Shown piece after piece: positions 25,425 through 37,329 of a stretch of 64,000 bases of DNA. Every line of letters begins with the position of its first letter. Position 1 is the stretch's first letter. The translations under genes and the position numbers were made by a program. The DNA is from Epiperipatus broadwayi (taxonomy: Eukaryota; Onychophora; Udeonychophora; Euonychophora; Peripatidae). Under the pieces are notes generated by a model that saw only the letters and a list, made by a program, of their open reading frames with translations, was not told the DNA's origin and searched no databases. The stretch is from the NCBI GenBank assembly GCA_028023455.1, contig JAQFVV010000549.1, positions 310,001 to 374,000 of the forward strand. The letters run 5' to 3'.

Positions 25425-25915
25425 GAGAAGATTTGAACCTAGACTTTCAAGATCCCTTTAAAATCATCAACTCCATCTAATACAACTGATACACACAACT
25501 ACATATGTGCAAAAAATACAAATTATCTTCAATATATTGTGGATTTTGTGCTGAACCAGCATTCATCTGTTGGTCCAGATGATCTTTTCCCAACATACAT
25601 GTAGAAAAGATAAATGATCTCCAATATATGTATTTTGTGCTGAACCAGCACTCATCAGTTGGTCCAGATTATTATCTTCCAGAGTGCTGGTTTAGCACAA
25701 AATATATATAATTGGAGATCATTTATCTTTTTCACATGTATGTTGGGAGATGATGGTCTGGACCAACTGATGAGCTCTGGTTCAACACAAAATACATATA
25801 TTGGAGATCATTTATTTTTTTTTTAATGTATATTGTCATGTATATCAGTTGTATAAGATGGAGTTGATGATTAAAGTGAGCTTTAAAGTCTGGGTTCAAA
25901 TTTCCTTTAATTAAA
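25425..25915. mobile_element. HHR repeat family A, copy A5 (palindrome with internal duplication)
   Basis: The left arm begins near 25,428 (GATTTGAACCTAGACTTTC) and the right arm ends near 25,905 with the reverse complement (B-box-like GTTCAAATTTCC). The ribozyme-bearing segment is duplicated within the left arm, spaced about 86 bp. The minus-strand core near 25,655 keeps CTGATGA with a perfect GTGCTG/CAGCAC helix II, but GAAA is AAAA. The plus-strand core near 25,765 keeps CTGATGA but has a broken helix II. All look inactive. Confidence 0.75.
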
Positions 25916-27235
25916 TATAACAAATACTGAACCGTTGGAATGATTTACATACACCTGTTTTACCATTTCAAAAAGGTGGACAAACTAATTCAAACAATGT
26001 TTTAAATAAAATACCGAAACATCTAACTAATTAACATAAATTTAAATACTCCCCCCTCATCACTATCAACCGCACACAGCTATGAGTATAAAGCCATAGA
26101 GCTTTGAAAGCGCTAAGCTTTAAATAAATTATTAATAAACACAACTTCTTTAACGAGCGTTAAATGCGCATAATTATTGATATTATCTAATATAATAATT
26201 CAGTTTTGTGACGAGTAGAAAAGTGTTGTAATAGAGAAAAGGTATAGATAACTACAAAGGAAAAAACTAAATCTAAATAAAATATACAAAAGTATACACA
26301 TACCAACAATATCATCAAGACTAACATGCATTAGAAAATTTAATTATTTTTTTTTTTGGGGGGAGGATAGCCTTTCAGTTCTTAGGGTTGATTTAGTCCT
26401 TACTCTATGTAGAAAATACCAACTTTTAATTACAATTTCAAATACTTCATTGCTTATTTAAATGAGCAAAGTAAAGCTATGTAAATTATACTAATGTATT
26501 TGACCAAGGAAGATAGATATTTTAAGAAACTATTCAATACTATAAAATGTCACTGCCTTATTTGACATGAATCAATGGTTCTCTCAGGATAAATGAATTA
26601 TAGGAGCCAGAATTTTTTTTCAGCTGTTTTAATCAATAACTTTTATAAAGATGAAAAGTTAATATCATCGGTTTACATTATTTTTGCTAACACAAGAAGG
26701 AAAACCATAATAAATCATATAATTTATAATATTTTCTTCTTTGCTCTTTCCAGACAATGCAGATGGAATTGATGTGTTATATCAAGTAAAATTGGAATAA
26801 TATAAAAATTATCCACAGTAATGTAACCCACACGCACACACACAAAAACACGTTTTTCATTATTTATTCACTTAATAAAAATTGAGCTATACATCTTGCT
26901 AATAATACATTTGAAAAATAAAAACAATATCAACTAAGAATAACATTTTACATGCAGATTATAAAAATGTGATCTTAACTCTTCATTACTTGTTTAAAGA
27001 AAATTTGATTATTGATTTAAATATTCCACATTGATCCTATTAATATTTTTAATTTTTTTTTTTAAAAAAAGACGAAAACAGGAAATTTTACTACAAAATA
27101 TTTGTCAAAGGTGAAAAGCTAATGGCATCTGAAATAAAAGAAAACAATGATAATTGCAAAAAAATAATAATCAAAAATTCAAACATATCACAAAATAAAA
27201 ACAACAATCATTATGCTGGCTGGTAAACAGTTCAG
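25916..27235. other. AT-rich intergenic DNA, no gene
   Basis: A T-run followed by a G-run lies at about 26,347-26,364. No coding region or known repeat recognised. Confidence 0.5.
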
Positions 27236-28930
27236 TTAATAATAACAACAATAATAATTCAATTCATTTATTTAGGTGCCAAACAACAGTATATGCCAAT
27301 TACAGTTAACACATTAAAAACAAAACAAAAAAATTAAAAGGGATAAGCACAATGTACACAATGTAATAATAAAAAGTAACAATCAATTTAAAAAATACAT
27401 ATATACATAAACATAATCAATTTAAACCAATCAACAATAGCATTTATTACAAAATTGCTTAAAATCTAAATTAAAATGATTAGTATTACTACAAATCTGA
27501 TTATATTATATAAAGATGTTTAGCCTGAATAAAGGAGAAAATTTAAAAACATTGAGATGGTAAGCTTGAATATAATGAACAGAAGGAGTCTGAGTATCAT
27601 GCTCACAAGATCTAATTATAATAGTAGAAATTGTGTCAGATAGAATAACTATTTTATTAACAATTTTATAAAGATATTTAAAATCTGTATATTTTCTTCT
27701 AGAAGAAAGATGAAAAACAATTTTATTTTCCAGCGAAACATATTTGGAAAACTTATTAGACCCTGATTGTAAAAAATTATATTCCTGGTTAGAGTTAGGA
27801 TTCCAAATGATTGAACAATATTCAATAATAGGAAGAACCAATGATAAAAATAATTTGAATTTTGTGTCATCACTCAAATGATAATCATATCTTAGGATGG
27901 CACCCATTAATTGCTAGAAAATATAACTCCCAAATCTTTTTGGGATGCAACATAATAAATTTTGTGAGAATTAATAAAATAAAAAAATGTAAAACTTCAG
28001 ATTTTTTAGAGTATGAGACCTAAGGAATATTTACTGAAATTAACTGTCATATTATTTAGATCATACCAAGCACTAAAATTATCTATATCCTTTTGAAAGA
28101 GAATCGGTCACTGATGTGATTCTTCCAAAGATCAGCATAGCACAAAAGATAAAGAAGATTTTAAACAATCCTTAAGGTCATTCCTATAAATGTTAAAAAG
28201 CATGGGTGCTAAAATACTACCCTGACAAATTCTCAAATTACATTCAAAATTAGATGAAGCATTATTATTCAATTTGACATATGCTGTATAACCATGAAGA
28301 AAGGATTGAAACCAATAAATAAGTTTTGTAGAAAAATCCATTTGATATAATTTGTGAAGAAAATGGTATGCTCTCCTTTATCAAAAGGTTTTGATAAATT
28401 AAAATAAATAACTTCAAGCCTCTGCTGGTCTTCAATCACATTTACTATATGATCATAAATTGTTAGTAAATTTGTTTATACAGATATATTAGGAATAAAA
28501 CCATGTTGTGAAGAAGAAATGCATTTACAAACATCTAAGTTTTATTATAAACATACCTCTCAAAAATTCTAGAAATGTATATAAAACAGATATAGGTCTA
28601 TAGTTATTAATGCAATCATGTGAGCCATTCTTAAAAATTGTGACCATTTTGGCATACTTAAAAACATTAGAAAAAACACAAGAGTTAAGGGATAAATTAA
28701 AAATAAATGCAAGTGATACTGCAATAAATTCAGCTAAACCTTTGTAAATAAATGAAGAAATATTATCATTACCTAACAAGAATGAATTTTATGTTGCTTA
28801 ATAGCCATAATAACATCATCTTTAGAAATATGATCAATCTTGCATTAAACAGTAGAGAATTGCAAGATAATGTAATTTTTGAAGATACTGTATAATGTGA
28901 TGAATGGTTGGAAAAGTTATTTGCACTTAA
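27236..28930 (-). pseudogene. Decayed Jockey/CR1-like LINE, reverse transcriptase relic
   Basis: Minus-strand fragments line up in the order of a non-LTR reverse transcriptase. At about 28,779-28,525 INNYRPISVL is the RT entry motif; at 28,341-28,132 CQGSILAPMLFNIYRNDL is motif B; just after it FVLCYADL is a damaged YADD motif C; at 27,907-27,506 LPIIEYCSIIWNP and SRRKYTDFKYLYKIVNK are typical of the C-terminal thumb region of Jockey/CR1-type elements. Multiple stops and frameshifts separate them. Downstream, GGCACCTAAATAAATGAATT (minus strand, near 27,255-27,280) with an ATT-rich tail looks like the 3' end. The 5' part is missing. This family is distinct from the main LINE of the window. Confidence 0.8.
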
Positions 28931-28943
28931 TGTGAAACCATGA

Positions 28944-28971
28944 GTAGTAGTAGTAGTATAAGTAGTAGTAA

Positions 28972-29024
<53 letters not shown>

Positions 29025-29066
29025 AGAAGAGTAGTAGTAAGAAGAAAAAGAAGCAGCAGCAAAAGC
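28944..29066. repeat. TAG/GTA microsatellite with AAG/AGC interruptions
   Basis: The tract is a long run of TAG repeats, then AAGAAG and CAGCAG variants. It yields open frames of repeated Tyr or Thr on the minus strand, which are not genes. It sits at the 5' edge of the LINE relic. Confidence 0.95.
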
Positions 29067-31186
29067 AGCAGCAAATGGGTTTATTGCTTCAGAATTCATA
29101 GAAAAGTCAATATTGGAAGTGACAGAATAGAACTATGATCCATGGACATTAATCTCTAGGTTTGCAACTGCACTAATCCATGGAGGGCAGATCTGGAAGG
29201 CAAACTAATTTTAATATATGAGAATCACTATAATATACGTGAATGAAAGAAAAGTGAAGACTTAATGTTTCATCATCATAAAAAATTTAATAATTTTCTC
29301 ATTGTTCTCATCATTTCTTTTTTTCTCTATTTCTTCAATCTTTTTATCCCTGAATCATTTTTCAGTTATATTTATTGATGATGTTTTTTTTATTTCTTAG
29401 TTTTATTCTTTTTTAAGCCTTTTTCTTTGCCTATTATTTTTGTTTTTGTATGTTAAAACTTATATTTACTTTTAATGCTCCTAAAGATATGTATTTTATT
29501 TTCAAGACAATAGACAATAATTAAAGTAAGATTTTGTTTAAGGAATATTCGTCTTAGCAATCCCAAAAAATGTAATAAAGATTGTTATGGATATTAGAAT
29601 CCATAGTACTTTTGCATTTTCTTGAGATTTTGTAGTTTGTGTGGTTTATAGATGAATATTTTCTTCCCATAACAAGTTATTTCATAAAGTAATTTTTTCT
29701 TCCATCTTTTGCATTTTTTTATTGGGATGTTTTTATTATGATTTTTTTTTTTGAACATCTGCATGAAAGCAGCTTGTAAATACGCTTGTGTAAATGATTT
29801 CAGATGTTTTTTTTTTTTTATTTGCTTTTATGGATTGCTCCGAATTAAGTATAAGTCAATTAATTGCATTTTTATATTTAAATAATGTATTTTATAAATC
29901 TAACAAGTATTAAATTAATATCGATCACTATCCTTTTTAAGTTCTCAATATATTTTTAAATATTGATATTAACCATCATATGATATTTTAACAATATATT
30001 TTCCTTGGAGTGACTGAATGCAAGTGATGTGAGCAATATTTTTTTTAAGTCTTAAAAACATAAGAATTGGTTTTTTTTAAGATATGTGGAAATATTGTTC
30101 AATGTTTTCAGAAGCAATTAGAATATCAATAATAAAAATTTGATAGAAATTTTTATTGCCGATAATTTTTAATTTATAAACATTTCAAAATGTTGGTTCT
30201 GTGAGCTTTGCAATGGTAGAATTTTACTTATAGTCATATGACAGTCTATTCCATCATATAGTGAGGTGTTGAAAGATTTTAGAAAAATTTAAAATTTATT
30301 TATGCCTTTCTAAATGCATTCAAACATTATTATTAATATGAAGGTTAATATAGAGAGAAAAATAAAATACCTGATGCATTGGAATGATATTATTCTCTTT
30401 TCTTCAAGTATTATTTGAACTGATCGGTGTTAGATTTATGAATACTGAATTTAAGGTGACATTCTAACCATTTAGGCTATTCCATTAAAGGCAATAATCA
30501 GTAGAAATTTTATATATTTATCTTTGAGATTCTTCCTAATTACATTTTTTTTCTTTTTAAAAGCAAATTAATGAGTTAAATTTTTCTCACACTAGATTGC
30601 TTCATTAGACTATTTACCACTGCCATATGGTCAGAATAACAACATCTGTAAAAAAAAAAAAAAAGGAAGAATATGCTGGGTTCTATACTAATCTGTTTGC
30701 TATTGCTAACAGTAAGATCCTAAGTTTGAATATTTTTAAAAAACATCTGTTTATTTATAAATATACATAATCAGATCACTTATGCAATAAAGATTTGAAA
30801 AATAAAATAAATCAATAAACACATAATTGAGTTAAGGGTAGACAATAAAGGGAAATATAAAAATAATGTATGGATATCAAATTCTCATATGATAAGCTAT
30901 ATTGTATTCACATATCAATTATTACTTTTATAAATTCTCACATATGTTTTATTTAGATATGAATAATTACTTTCATAAATGTATTCTTTTTTCTCAAAAT
31001 ATAATTTATTAACATAATATTAATCTTTGAATTTACATGTTGTATGCAGTGATATACAAGATTCAAACTATGATTTCCAATGCAAAACTTGATTTACTGA
31101 GTGAACAGAAAAACTTTGAATTGTATATGTATATATCTTGCCATTCATAGCTTCTCTCATAGTTTACCAAGTAACCCCTGACCTTA
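29067..31186. other. AT-rich intergenic DNA, no gene
   Basis: T-rich runs are common (for example near 29,740 and 29,810) but I recognise no gene or repeat family. Confidence 0.5.
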
Positions 31187-32450
31187 ATGAAGATAGATCA
31201 TAGCTACCAAGAATCACATCATCCCCACCATCCAGAAGATGAGAAAGTGAAAATATGTACTAATCCCTGCAGCACCCACATCCCAGTCTCCCCTGCTAAG
31301 GACTATGAACCAGGCCTTGGGGTATTTCCAATGCTCAGACTCTCTCATCCAATGCCTTTACTAATCCCCACAGCACCCAGATCCCCTCCAAAACCCAGGC
31401 TTGTGAGACCTTCCAAGCATCAGACCCTGCCATCCAGATGGCAAAGATGAGTGATACAGCAGCCCCAATTTGAAGTTTAAACCATAGTAGAACTCTCTGG
31501 CCTGAGTCACCCAAGCATGAGATTCTATCATCCTCACAGCCAAGACAAGCAATGCTGCAGCACTAATCAAAAATGTAAATCTCACATGCTTAAATCATAT
31601 GCCATCTACAGATTATCACATAGTCTAATAACCAACCTATGAATCATATAGAGAACAAAGATATTAAAACCACAATGCATCACATCATCTCCACTGCCCT
31701 GAAGATAAAAAAGATGAAACCCATACTAATACCCATAGCACTCACATCCCAGCCCCCCCCCCCATAAGAACCAAGAGTTCAGGCCACAGGAATCTTCTCA
31801 AGTTCCAGACTCTCTCATCTGAAGCCCATACTAGAACCCAATACACCCACATCTCAGCCCCCCTCCAAGACCAGGAAGCAAGCCCTGGGAGCTCTCAAAG
31901 CAACAGATTCAGTCCTCAAGACTGCAAAGATGAGTGACACAGTAGCCCCAATCCAATGTTCAAATCACAGTTGAACTCTTTTGGAACTTCGAGTTTTGTC
32001 CATCATGTTTCAGCTTCCAGACAACTTATAAAAAACTAGAAGCCTTAATCCACGATGTCTTTAACTATTGGTAAAAATCAAATGATAAAACTAGAAGCAC
32101 AATCCATACGATGAGGTGCAACTGTTAACAATCAAATGGCATAATAATTGTTAAATTTAAAATCACATTGCAAATACCCAGGATTTCCAATGCCTTGCAT
32201 AAAAAATTCATCATTACTTTGCAAAATCAAGAACTTTAATGTATATGTAGTAACCAGATTCTTGCATTATGTGTTATACCACAATATAATTCTAGATCTA
32301 TAGAGAAATCACCATCAAAGATGTACATAGAGTAATGTATCCATTAAAGTCACATTTTGAATAATGTCTATCATGTTTCAGCACTCTGATAACCTATGAA
32401 AACCAGAAGCACTAATCCATGTAGTCAAATGTGAAACTATCGATTTATAC
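31187..32450. repeat. GC-richer degenerate tandem repeat block
   Basis: A unit of about 470-485 bp is present twice. CACATCATCCCCACC near 31,213 corresponds to CACATCATCTCCACTG near 31,681, and GCAAAGATGAGTGATACAG near 31,441 to GCAAAGATGAGTGACACAG near 31,924. Inside are shorter repeats of roughly 100 bp built on ACTAATCCC, CAGCACCCA, ATCCCAG and CAGACTCTCTCATCC. A further pair, CATGTTTCAGC with ACTAGAAGC or CCAGAAGC, recurs near 32,000 and 32,375. An 87-codon plus-strand open frame and its minus partner are proline-rich by-products. Its base composition is unlike the surroundings. Confidence 0.75.
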
Positions 32451-33029
32451 AGTTCTGCATTCAAAATAAATGTATTCTTTTATTAAATATTTGAGCATTT
32501 GAGACTATATAATGTGAATAATAAAAAACCCTGCAGTATATTTGGTATTCAAATTAATCAAATATAAATATAAAAGTGATGGGTTTGTATAGTATCCATA
32601 TTCCAGGATCTTTAAAACACATTAATACTTTAAAGATAATGTTTGGATCCAGAAGTAACAAAATAATATTCAGAAATAGTTATAAGAAAATATGATATTA
32701 CATTAAGAAAATTACTGGTATGAATCTTTATGGGAAGAATATCACTAGCTAATAAATTTTCTCATCTGATCATTTTTCTTTGCTTCATATGTTTGGAATG
32801 GTAGAATGCTACAATATGTATATGTATGAATAATTATAACATAAATGGTTTCAAAAAAGAAGTATATTGATAGATCTGAGATCTGATTGGTTTTATATAT
32901 ATCTTATATTTTCGTTTTTAATAAAACCATATTAAATTATAGATTTCATACTATTTATTTTCATTATAATAAATTAAAAATATTTTTATAAATTTTTTGA
33001 TAGCAAGTCTATGGTAAAATGGACTTTAA

Positions 33030-33530
33030 CATCACATGATGACCATTTCTTATGCTTGCTCATAACTGTTATTAAAACAGACAAAACTCTCCATACAGAA
33101 GTGCCACTCAGTGCAAGCCAGAATAATCAATGAATGCTAGAAGCCTTGTGCATAAAATCACTATATAGTGTCTACTCATACAATATTCTCAGAGTTAGTT
33201 TCTAGCTTGAGTTTAGACCTATATGACTATATAAACTAATAAACTTGGATGAAAATACTATTGTGTTTTCAATTTTATTCTCATAGTTTTGTAGTTAAGT
33301 AGAGTAAAAAAGGTGGCTGCTGGAGGGTTGCATTATCTCCCAAGATCTAGGTGCAGTGCTCTCAGATCCAAGGCTCTTCACTGATGAAAGCCACAAGCTA
33401 GAAACTAGTCTGGAGATATTGGATGAGTAGGCACTAGATAAGGATTTCATGCACAAGCCTTCAGGCATTCATTGATTACTCTGGTTTGCACTGAGTGGCA
33501 CTACAGTATGGAAAGTTTTGCCCATTTTAA
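33030..33530. mobile_element. HHR repeat family B, copy B3 (palindrome)
   Basis: The left arm (minus orientation) begins near TTATGCTTGCTCATAACTG (33,051) and the right arm (plus) runs to TTTTGCCCATTTTAAA (about 33,530). The left hammerhead position is truncated, keeping only TTTCTAGCTTG. The right one, 33,366-33,424, is the best preserved family B ribozyme in the window. The junction of the arms is near 33,220-33,290. Confidence 0.8.
33366..33424 (+). ncRNA. Type I hammerhead ribozyme (family B, copy B3)
   Basis: CTGATGA is at 33,381-33,387 and GAAA at 33,401-33,404. Helix II pairs AGC with GCT over a CACAA loop, with an A/A mismatch at its base. Helix III is minimal: the ACTAGT after GAA closes on itself, and cleavage would follow GTC (33,408-33,410). 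Inner helix I pairs TCTTCA (33,375-33,380) with TGGAGA (33,411-33,416); an internal loop GGC/TA follows; the outer helix pairs ATCCAA (33,366-33,371) with TTGGAT (33,419-33,424), six perfect pairs. All elements of a type I hammerhead are present; the mismatch at the helix II base is the main weakness. Confidence 0.65.
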
Positions 33531-35675
33531 AATGGACTTTCATAGTCAACTACTAGACAAAAGCTTTCCCAATAACTACCCCCTTTATAGAAAAGTAATA
33601 AGTGGTACAACATTACTCACTAAGTTACCAATTGACAAGTGATAAAGATTTGAGCATTTCAAAATCTTGTTTTATCTTATTGCTAAAAACTGCTAGATGC
33701 CTATTTTCTATCAATATTAGATAATCTGCTGGACTGGCTTTCAGCCACTTACTTGAAAGAAAAGTCATAAGCCTTATTGAAACCTTGAAAAATTAAATTC
33801 TATTTGAACAGGATTGTCATAACTGATGACGTGACCTGTTGCATTCTATAAAATAGTAGCATGTGCATGCAGTTTATATTTCTTTCAATCATTTTTTGTT
33901 GTTATTATCAGCATTTTATCCAATAATAAACAAAGTTTGTGATATTTTCATTAACCTAGTGTATTTAGTTATCATAACTTTTATTATATAAAGATTCTTG
34001 ACTTTTGTGAACTTAATCCAATATCTTTTTTTTTTAGCATTTTTTAGTTTAGTAGCATCTTTTTTTAATTGTCATTGTAAAAAATTAGACAATTTACCTT
34101 GAATAATTATTTCTCCAACAATTATAATCCTTTAATGCACTCTTTACACTGATTTATTCAATTTCGACTGTCTGACAGCCATTTTTGGAGCTATTAAATA
34201 CGATTATATTAATTTTTAAAGAAACATATAATAACCTCATTTTTATTTCTTCCATGTTATATTCTCTATTATTAATAAAATATTTGAAACATGTGTATTA
34301 TGTACATATATATCATTTTTTATAAACAAAAACAAACTATAACTAAAAATTTGATGTGTATGTGCATTCCTATATACCAAAATTGGAAAAAAGTATTAAT
34401 TATTTTATTGGATATATTTATTACATTTTCAGTATCCAGTAATATTTTAAAATTAAAAATTTTTAAAGCGGCTGTATTGGTAATAATAAAAAAAACATTT
34501 TTTAATCAAAAAAATAATAATACATTTACAATTTGAAATTGTTTGTCTGCAATTTTAAAACCTAAATAATTGGGTGGAATTTAAAACAGTCAGCATAAAA
34601 TAACAGACGCATTAATCACTTTTTGATTGAATTTGATTACAAAATACATTAATTTAATTTGATAATTATATCATATCAATTTCATCTAGTTGCACGAGTC
34701 AGACTGATATAATAAGTATGAATATGTTGCATATACATATATGTGTGTGTGCATGTGCATGAGTATTTAAACGTAGTACATAGGTTAGAATAAAAAATTT
34801 ATAAAAATAATGTTTATTCAATTTTTTTTTTTTTTAAGCAATAGTGTAAATAATGTGTCGATTTACAGTCTGCACATTAGTAGCTTGAGGATATGATTAT
34901 AATTCTGTAGTTGATGATAATTTTTATTACATTTAGACTACAGGCTATGAACGATTTTATCTTTATTACTATACTAGTTTTTTTATTTCTTAATATATTA
35001 ATAAAAGTGGTAATATATTAAAATACAAAACATATCGCTAAATACTTTTCTTTAAAATAGAATATATTTTTATAAGATGAGCTTTAATATAAGCATATTA
35101 TTTTTTGATTATCTTATGAATTTATTCTTTTAACTTTAATTTCGCCATTGTAAACTTTGATTTATTTATTCATTTTATCAATCTATGAATAATATTCATT
35201 ATTCGTAATTCATTTGATTGGATGAAGTTTCCGGATGTGAAAAAGAATGTAAATGAGCCATGTGGTATAATGCTTATTATATAAACTTTTTTATCAATTT
35301 TTTAAAAATATTTGTGTGTGTGTGAAATTCTTATATCTAAAATTTTGATGTACTTTGTAAATTTTTATATCTCTGGTAGAAACAACGAACATATTGTTGA
35401 AAGAAAATAATTTTTATTACAAGTGCTTATTGTGTGTATAGTAGCTATCGTCCACATTATAAATTTTTATTGCAATTAATAAATCTACCCACTGCCTGAA
35501 GATTTGTCCGATCATTAAATATTAAAAAAAAAATCTGCTTTTGTCTGTGTAAGTTATGACTTTTTAATAAAAGATATGACAAATCTTTATTAAGTCTATC
35601 ATATAAAATTCACAAACTATGTTCAACTTAGTTATTGAACTCAATATTCAATCTTTTCAGGTATACTATCTATAT
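33531..35675. other. AT-rich intergenic DNA; short relic related to P1
   Basis: At about 34,135-34,190 a segment with GCACTCTTTACACTG and TTTCGACTGTC resembles the outer end of palindrome P1 (CCACTCTTTTTACACTTTG and TTTCGACTGTTCC). An 81-codon open frame at 34,291-34,536 is AT-rich with no recognisable family. Nothing else seen. Confidence 0.45.
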
Positions 35676-35753
35676 AAACAATGACGATTGCCAATTCCTC
35701 TACAAGCTTTATGATAAATGCTTAGCCAGATCCAGCACTTAAAATATCTATGT

Positions 35754-35832
35754 CAGGAACCCTCCCCAAACCCCTGACCATGGTTTCATGCTTTGGCACT
35801 CCTCAGAGAGGTGTCAGGGTAGGTTCAGACAC
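35754..35832 (-). ncRNA. Type I hammerhead ribozyme (family C-prime, unit 1)
   Basis: On the minus strand the core is CTGAGGA (35,800-35,806; position 7 of the core tolerates any base). Helix II pairs GTGC with GCAT around a CAAA tetraloop, then GAAA (35,784-35,787). Helix III is ACC/GGT with a 2-nt loop. Cleavage would follow GTC (35,776-35,778). Inner helix I pairs ACCTCT with AGGGGT, six pairs. Beyond an internal loop the outer helix pairs CCC with GGG and GAACC with GGGTTC (one bulge), then TGTC with GACA. This is a complete and stable-looking fold. Confidence 0.75.
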
Positions 35833-36173
35833 TAGATCTAAAAATACCAACCCAAAGCCAAGCACTTATCTAAAAGTTATCTATTGAGAGGAAAATCTGA
35901 AATTTTCAGACATCTACATGTCTTCAAACCCAGCTATCCAACTCAAATAGCTATATGGACTGATAGATCTTCAGCCATACCATATATTAGTAGTCTTAGC
36001 AATATAAAATTGCCTAAGACTTATGGAAGAGACTATAAATAGTCAAAATAAGAGTCATGTATCACATGACCCTATCTCTTAAGCTTGTAAGTTATAAACA
36101 ATGAGGATTGCCAATTCCTCTACAAGCTTTATGATAAATGTTAGCCAGAGCCAGCACTTATAATATCTCTGTC

Positions 36174-36252
36174 AGGAACCCCTCCCCAAACCCTTGACCA
36201 TGGTTTCGTGCTTTGGCACTCCTCAGAGAGGTGTCAGGGTAAGTTCAGACAC
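36174..36252 (-). ncRNA. Type I hammerhead ribozyme (family C-prime, unit 2)
   Basis: The core CTGAGGA is at 36,220-36,226. Helix II here is perfect, GTGC with GCAC around CAAA, and GAAA is at 36,204-36,207; the CpG spanning helix II and GAAA is kept, whereas unit 1 shows TG. Cleavage would follow GTC (36,196-36,198). Inner helix I has one mismatch because the 3' strand begins AAGGG rather than AGGGG. Two well-formed ribozymes exactly 420 nt apart would release a 420-nt monomer if both cleave. Confidence 0.75.
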
Positions 36253-36307
36253 TAGATCTAAAAATACCAACCCAAAGCCAATCACTTATCTAAAAGTTAT
36301 CTATTGA

Positions 36308-37329
36308 TAATTATCTATATCTTTCAATATCATTATTATTTCATTTTTTATTAATTAAAATCAATTGAATACACAAATAGAATCATCACTAAAGATGTAA
36401 AATTCATCCAGGCATCATTTTTTGACTAAGGTAAAAATTGATAACAACATTATCAAATAATCCTTGCATTTTATTTATTCTAGTGCATCATTACTAATAT
36501 TATTTCCAAGAATAACAGGACCATTTTAAATTCCTGTGATAAAAATATTTCTTGCTTATAAATAAATTCATTTCAATGGAATAAACCCATTGATCCAGAA
36601 ATTTATTTCAGTACATTAATCTTAAATCTTTTAAAAAAAATTGTGATGATTTGCAAATCAATTGTTGAAATAATGAGATTACTTAACTTAATCACAATCA
36701 TCATTGCTTGATTTTTAAATTTTAAATTCTAAAATTTCTTGATTTTTCTAATAAATTTAATCAAGTGACAAAGATTTTATCCATCTAGAAAAATTTGATA
36801 AAAAACATCTCTATCAAAATAAAACAAGACAAAATATCCAAGTTTCTTTCTTTTTTTTTTTTGACTTCAGATTAGTTGAAATAACTGGAAGTTACCACCA
36901 TGTGATAAGTGAGCTGTTATTTTCCCTTTCTTGTATTTAAGCAATTTTTACTATTTGCAAACACATATTGTGATGGTTACTCTGCCAAATTATTGAAGCA
37001 ATACTAATAAATCAACACACAAATGGAAAAACTTGAAACTTTAGTTTACACACACTTGTACATATATAAGAGATAAATATATGCTATTTCAGTATGAATA
37101 TAATAGATACTATGTTGGGCATTGCTATCAAATGTTCTAGTTATTGGTAGTTATACTTATTTATATATTTCTATTTTTTGTTTAATATAATGATTGTTTT
37201 TGACATGGTGTCTAGCACTGAAAATACATTAAGATTGCATTAAATGTTGTCAGTGCTTTCTTTGAGTATGAAGAAATATTAGTATGGCTTTTAATTTACT
37301 AGTGCAAAATAATGTACCTGATGATGTGA
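36308..37329. other. AT-rich intergenic DNA, no gene
   Basis: Nothing recognised. Confidence 0.5.

Larger units (their letters stand above)
35676..36307 (-). mobile_element. HHR repeat family C-prime, tandem dimer with 420-bp period
   Basis: A full monomer (about 35,676-36,095) is followed head to tail by a partial one (36,096-36,307). The period is exactly 420 bp at several landmarks (ATGACGATTG at 35,681 against ATGAGGATTG at 36,101; TCCTCAG at 35,800 and 36,220). Identity between the two is high. The body matches family C (CAGACATCTACATGTC, CATATATTAGTAGTC, TTAAGCTTGTA), while the ribozyme region has diverged and is GC-richer. Each unit has a hammerhead with intact conserved core on the minus strand. 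A tandem dimer of a roughly 400-nt, HHR-bearing monomer is the arrangement described for animal retrozymes. Confidence 0.85.

Noticed and set aside
28769-29099. Poly-Thr and poly-Tyr open frames on the minus strand
   Set aside because: They are translations of the TAG/GTA microsatellite.
31187-31450. 87-codon proline-rich open frame as a host gene
   Set aside because: It lies wholly inside the degenerate tandem repeat block, does not continue in the second copy, and has no domain or family resemblance.
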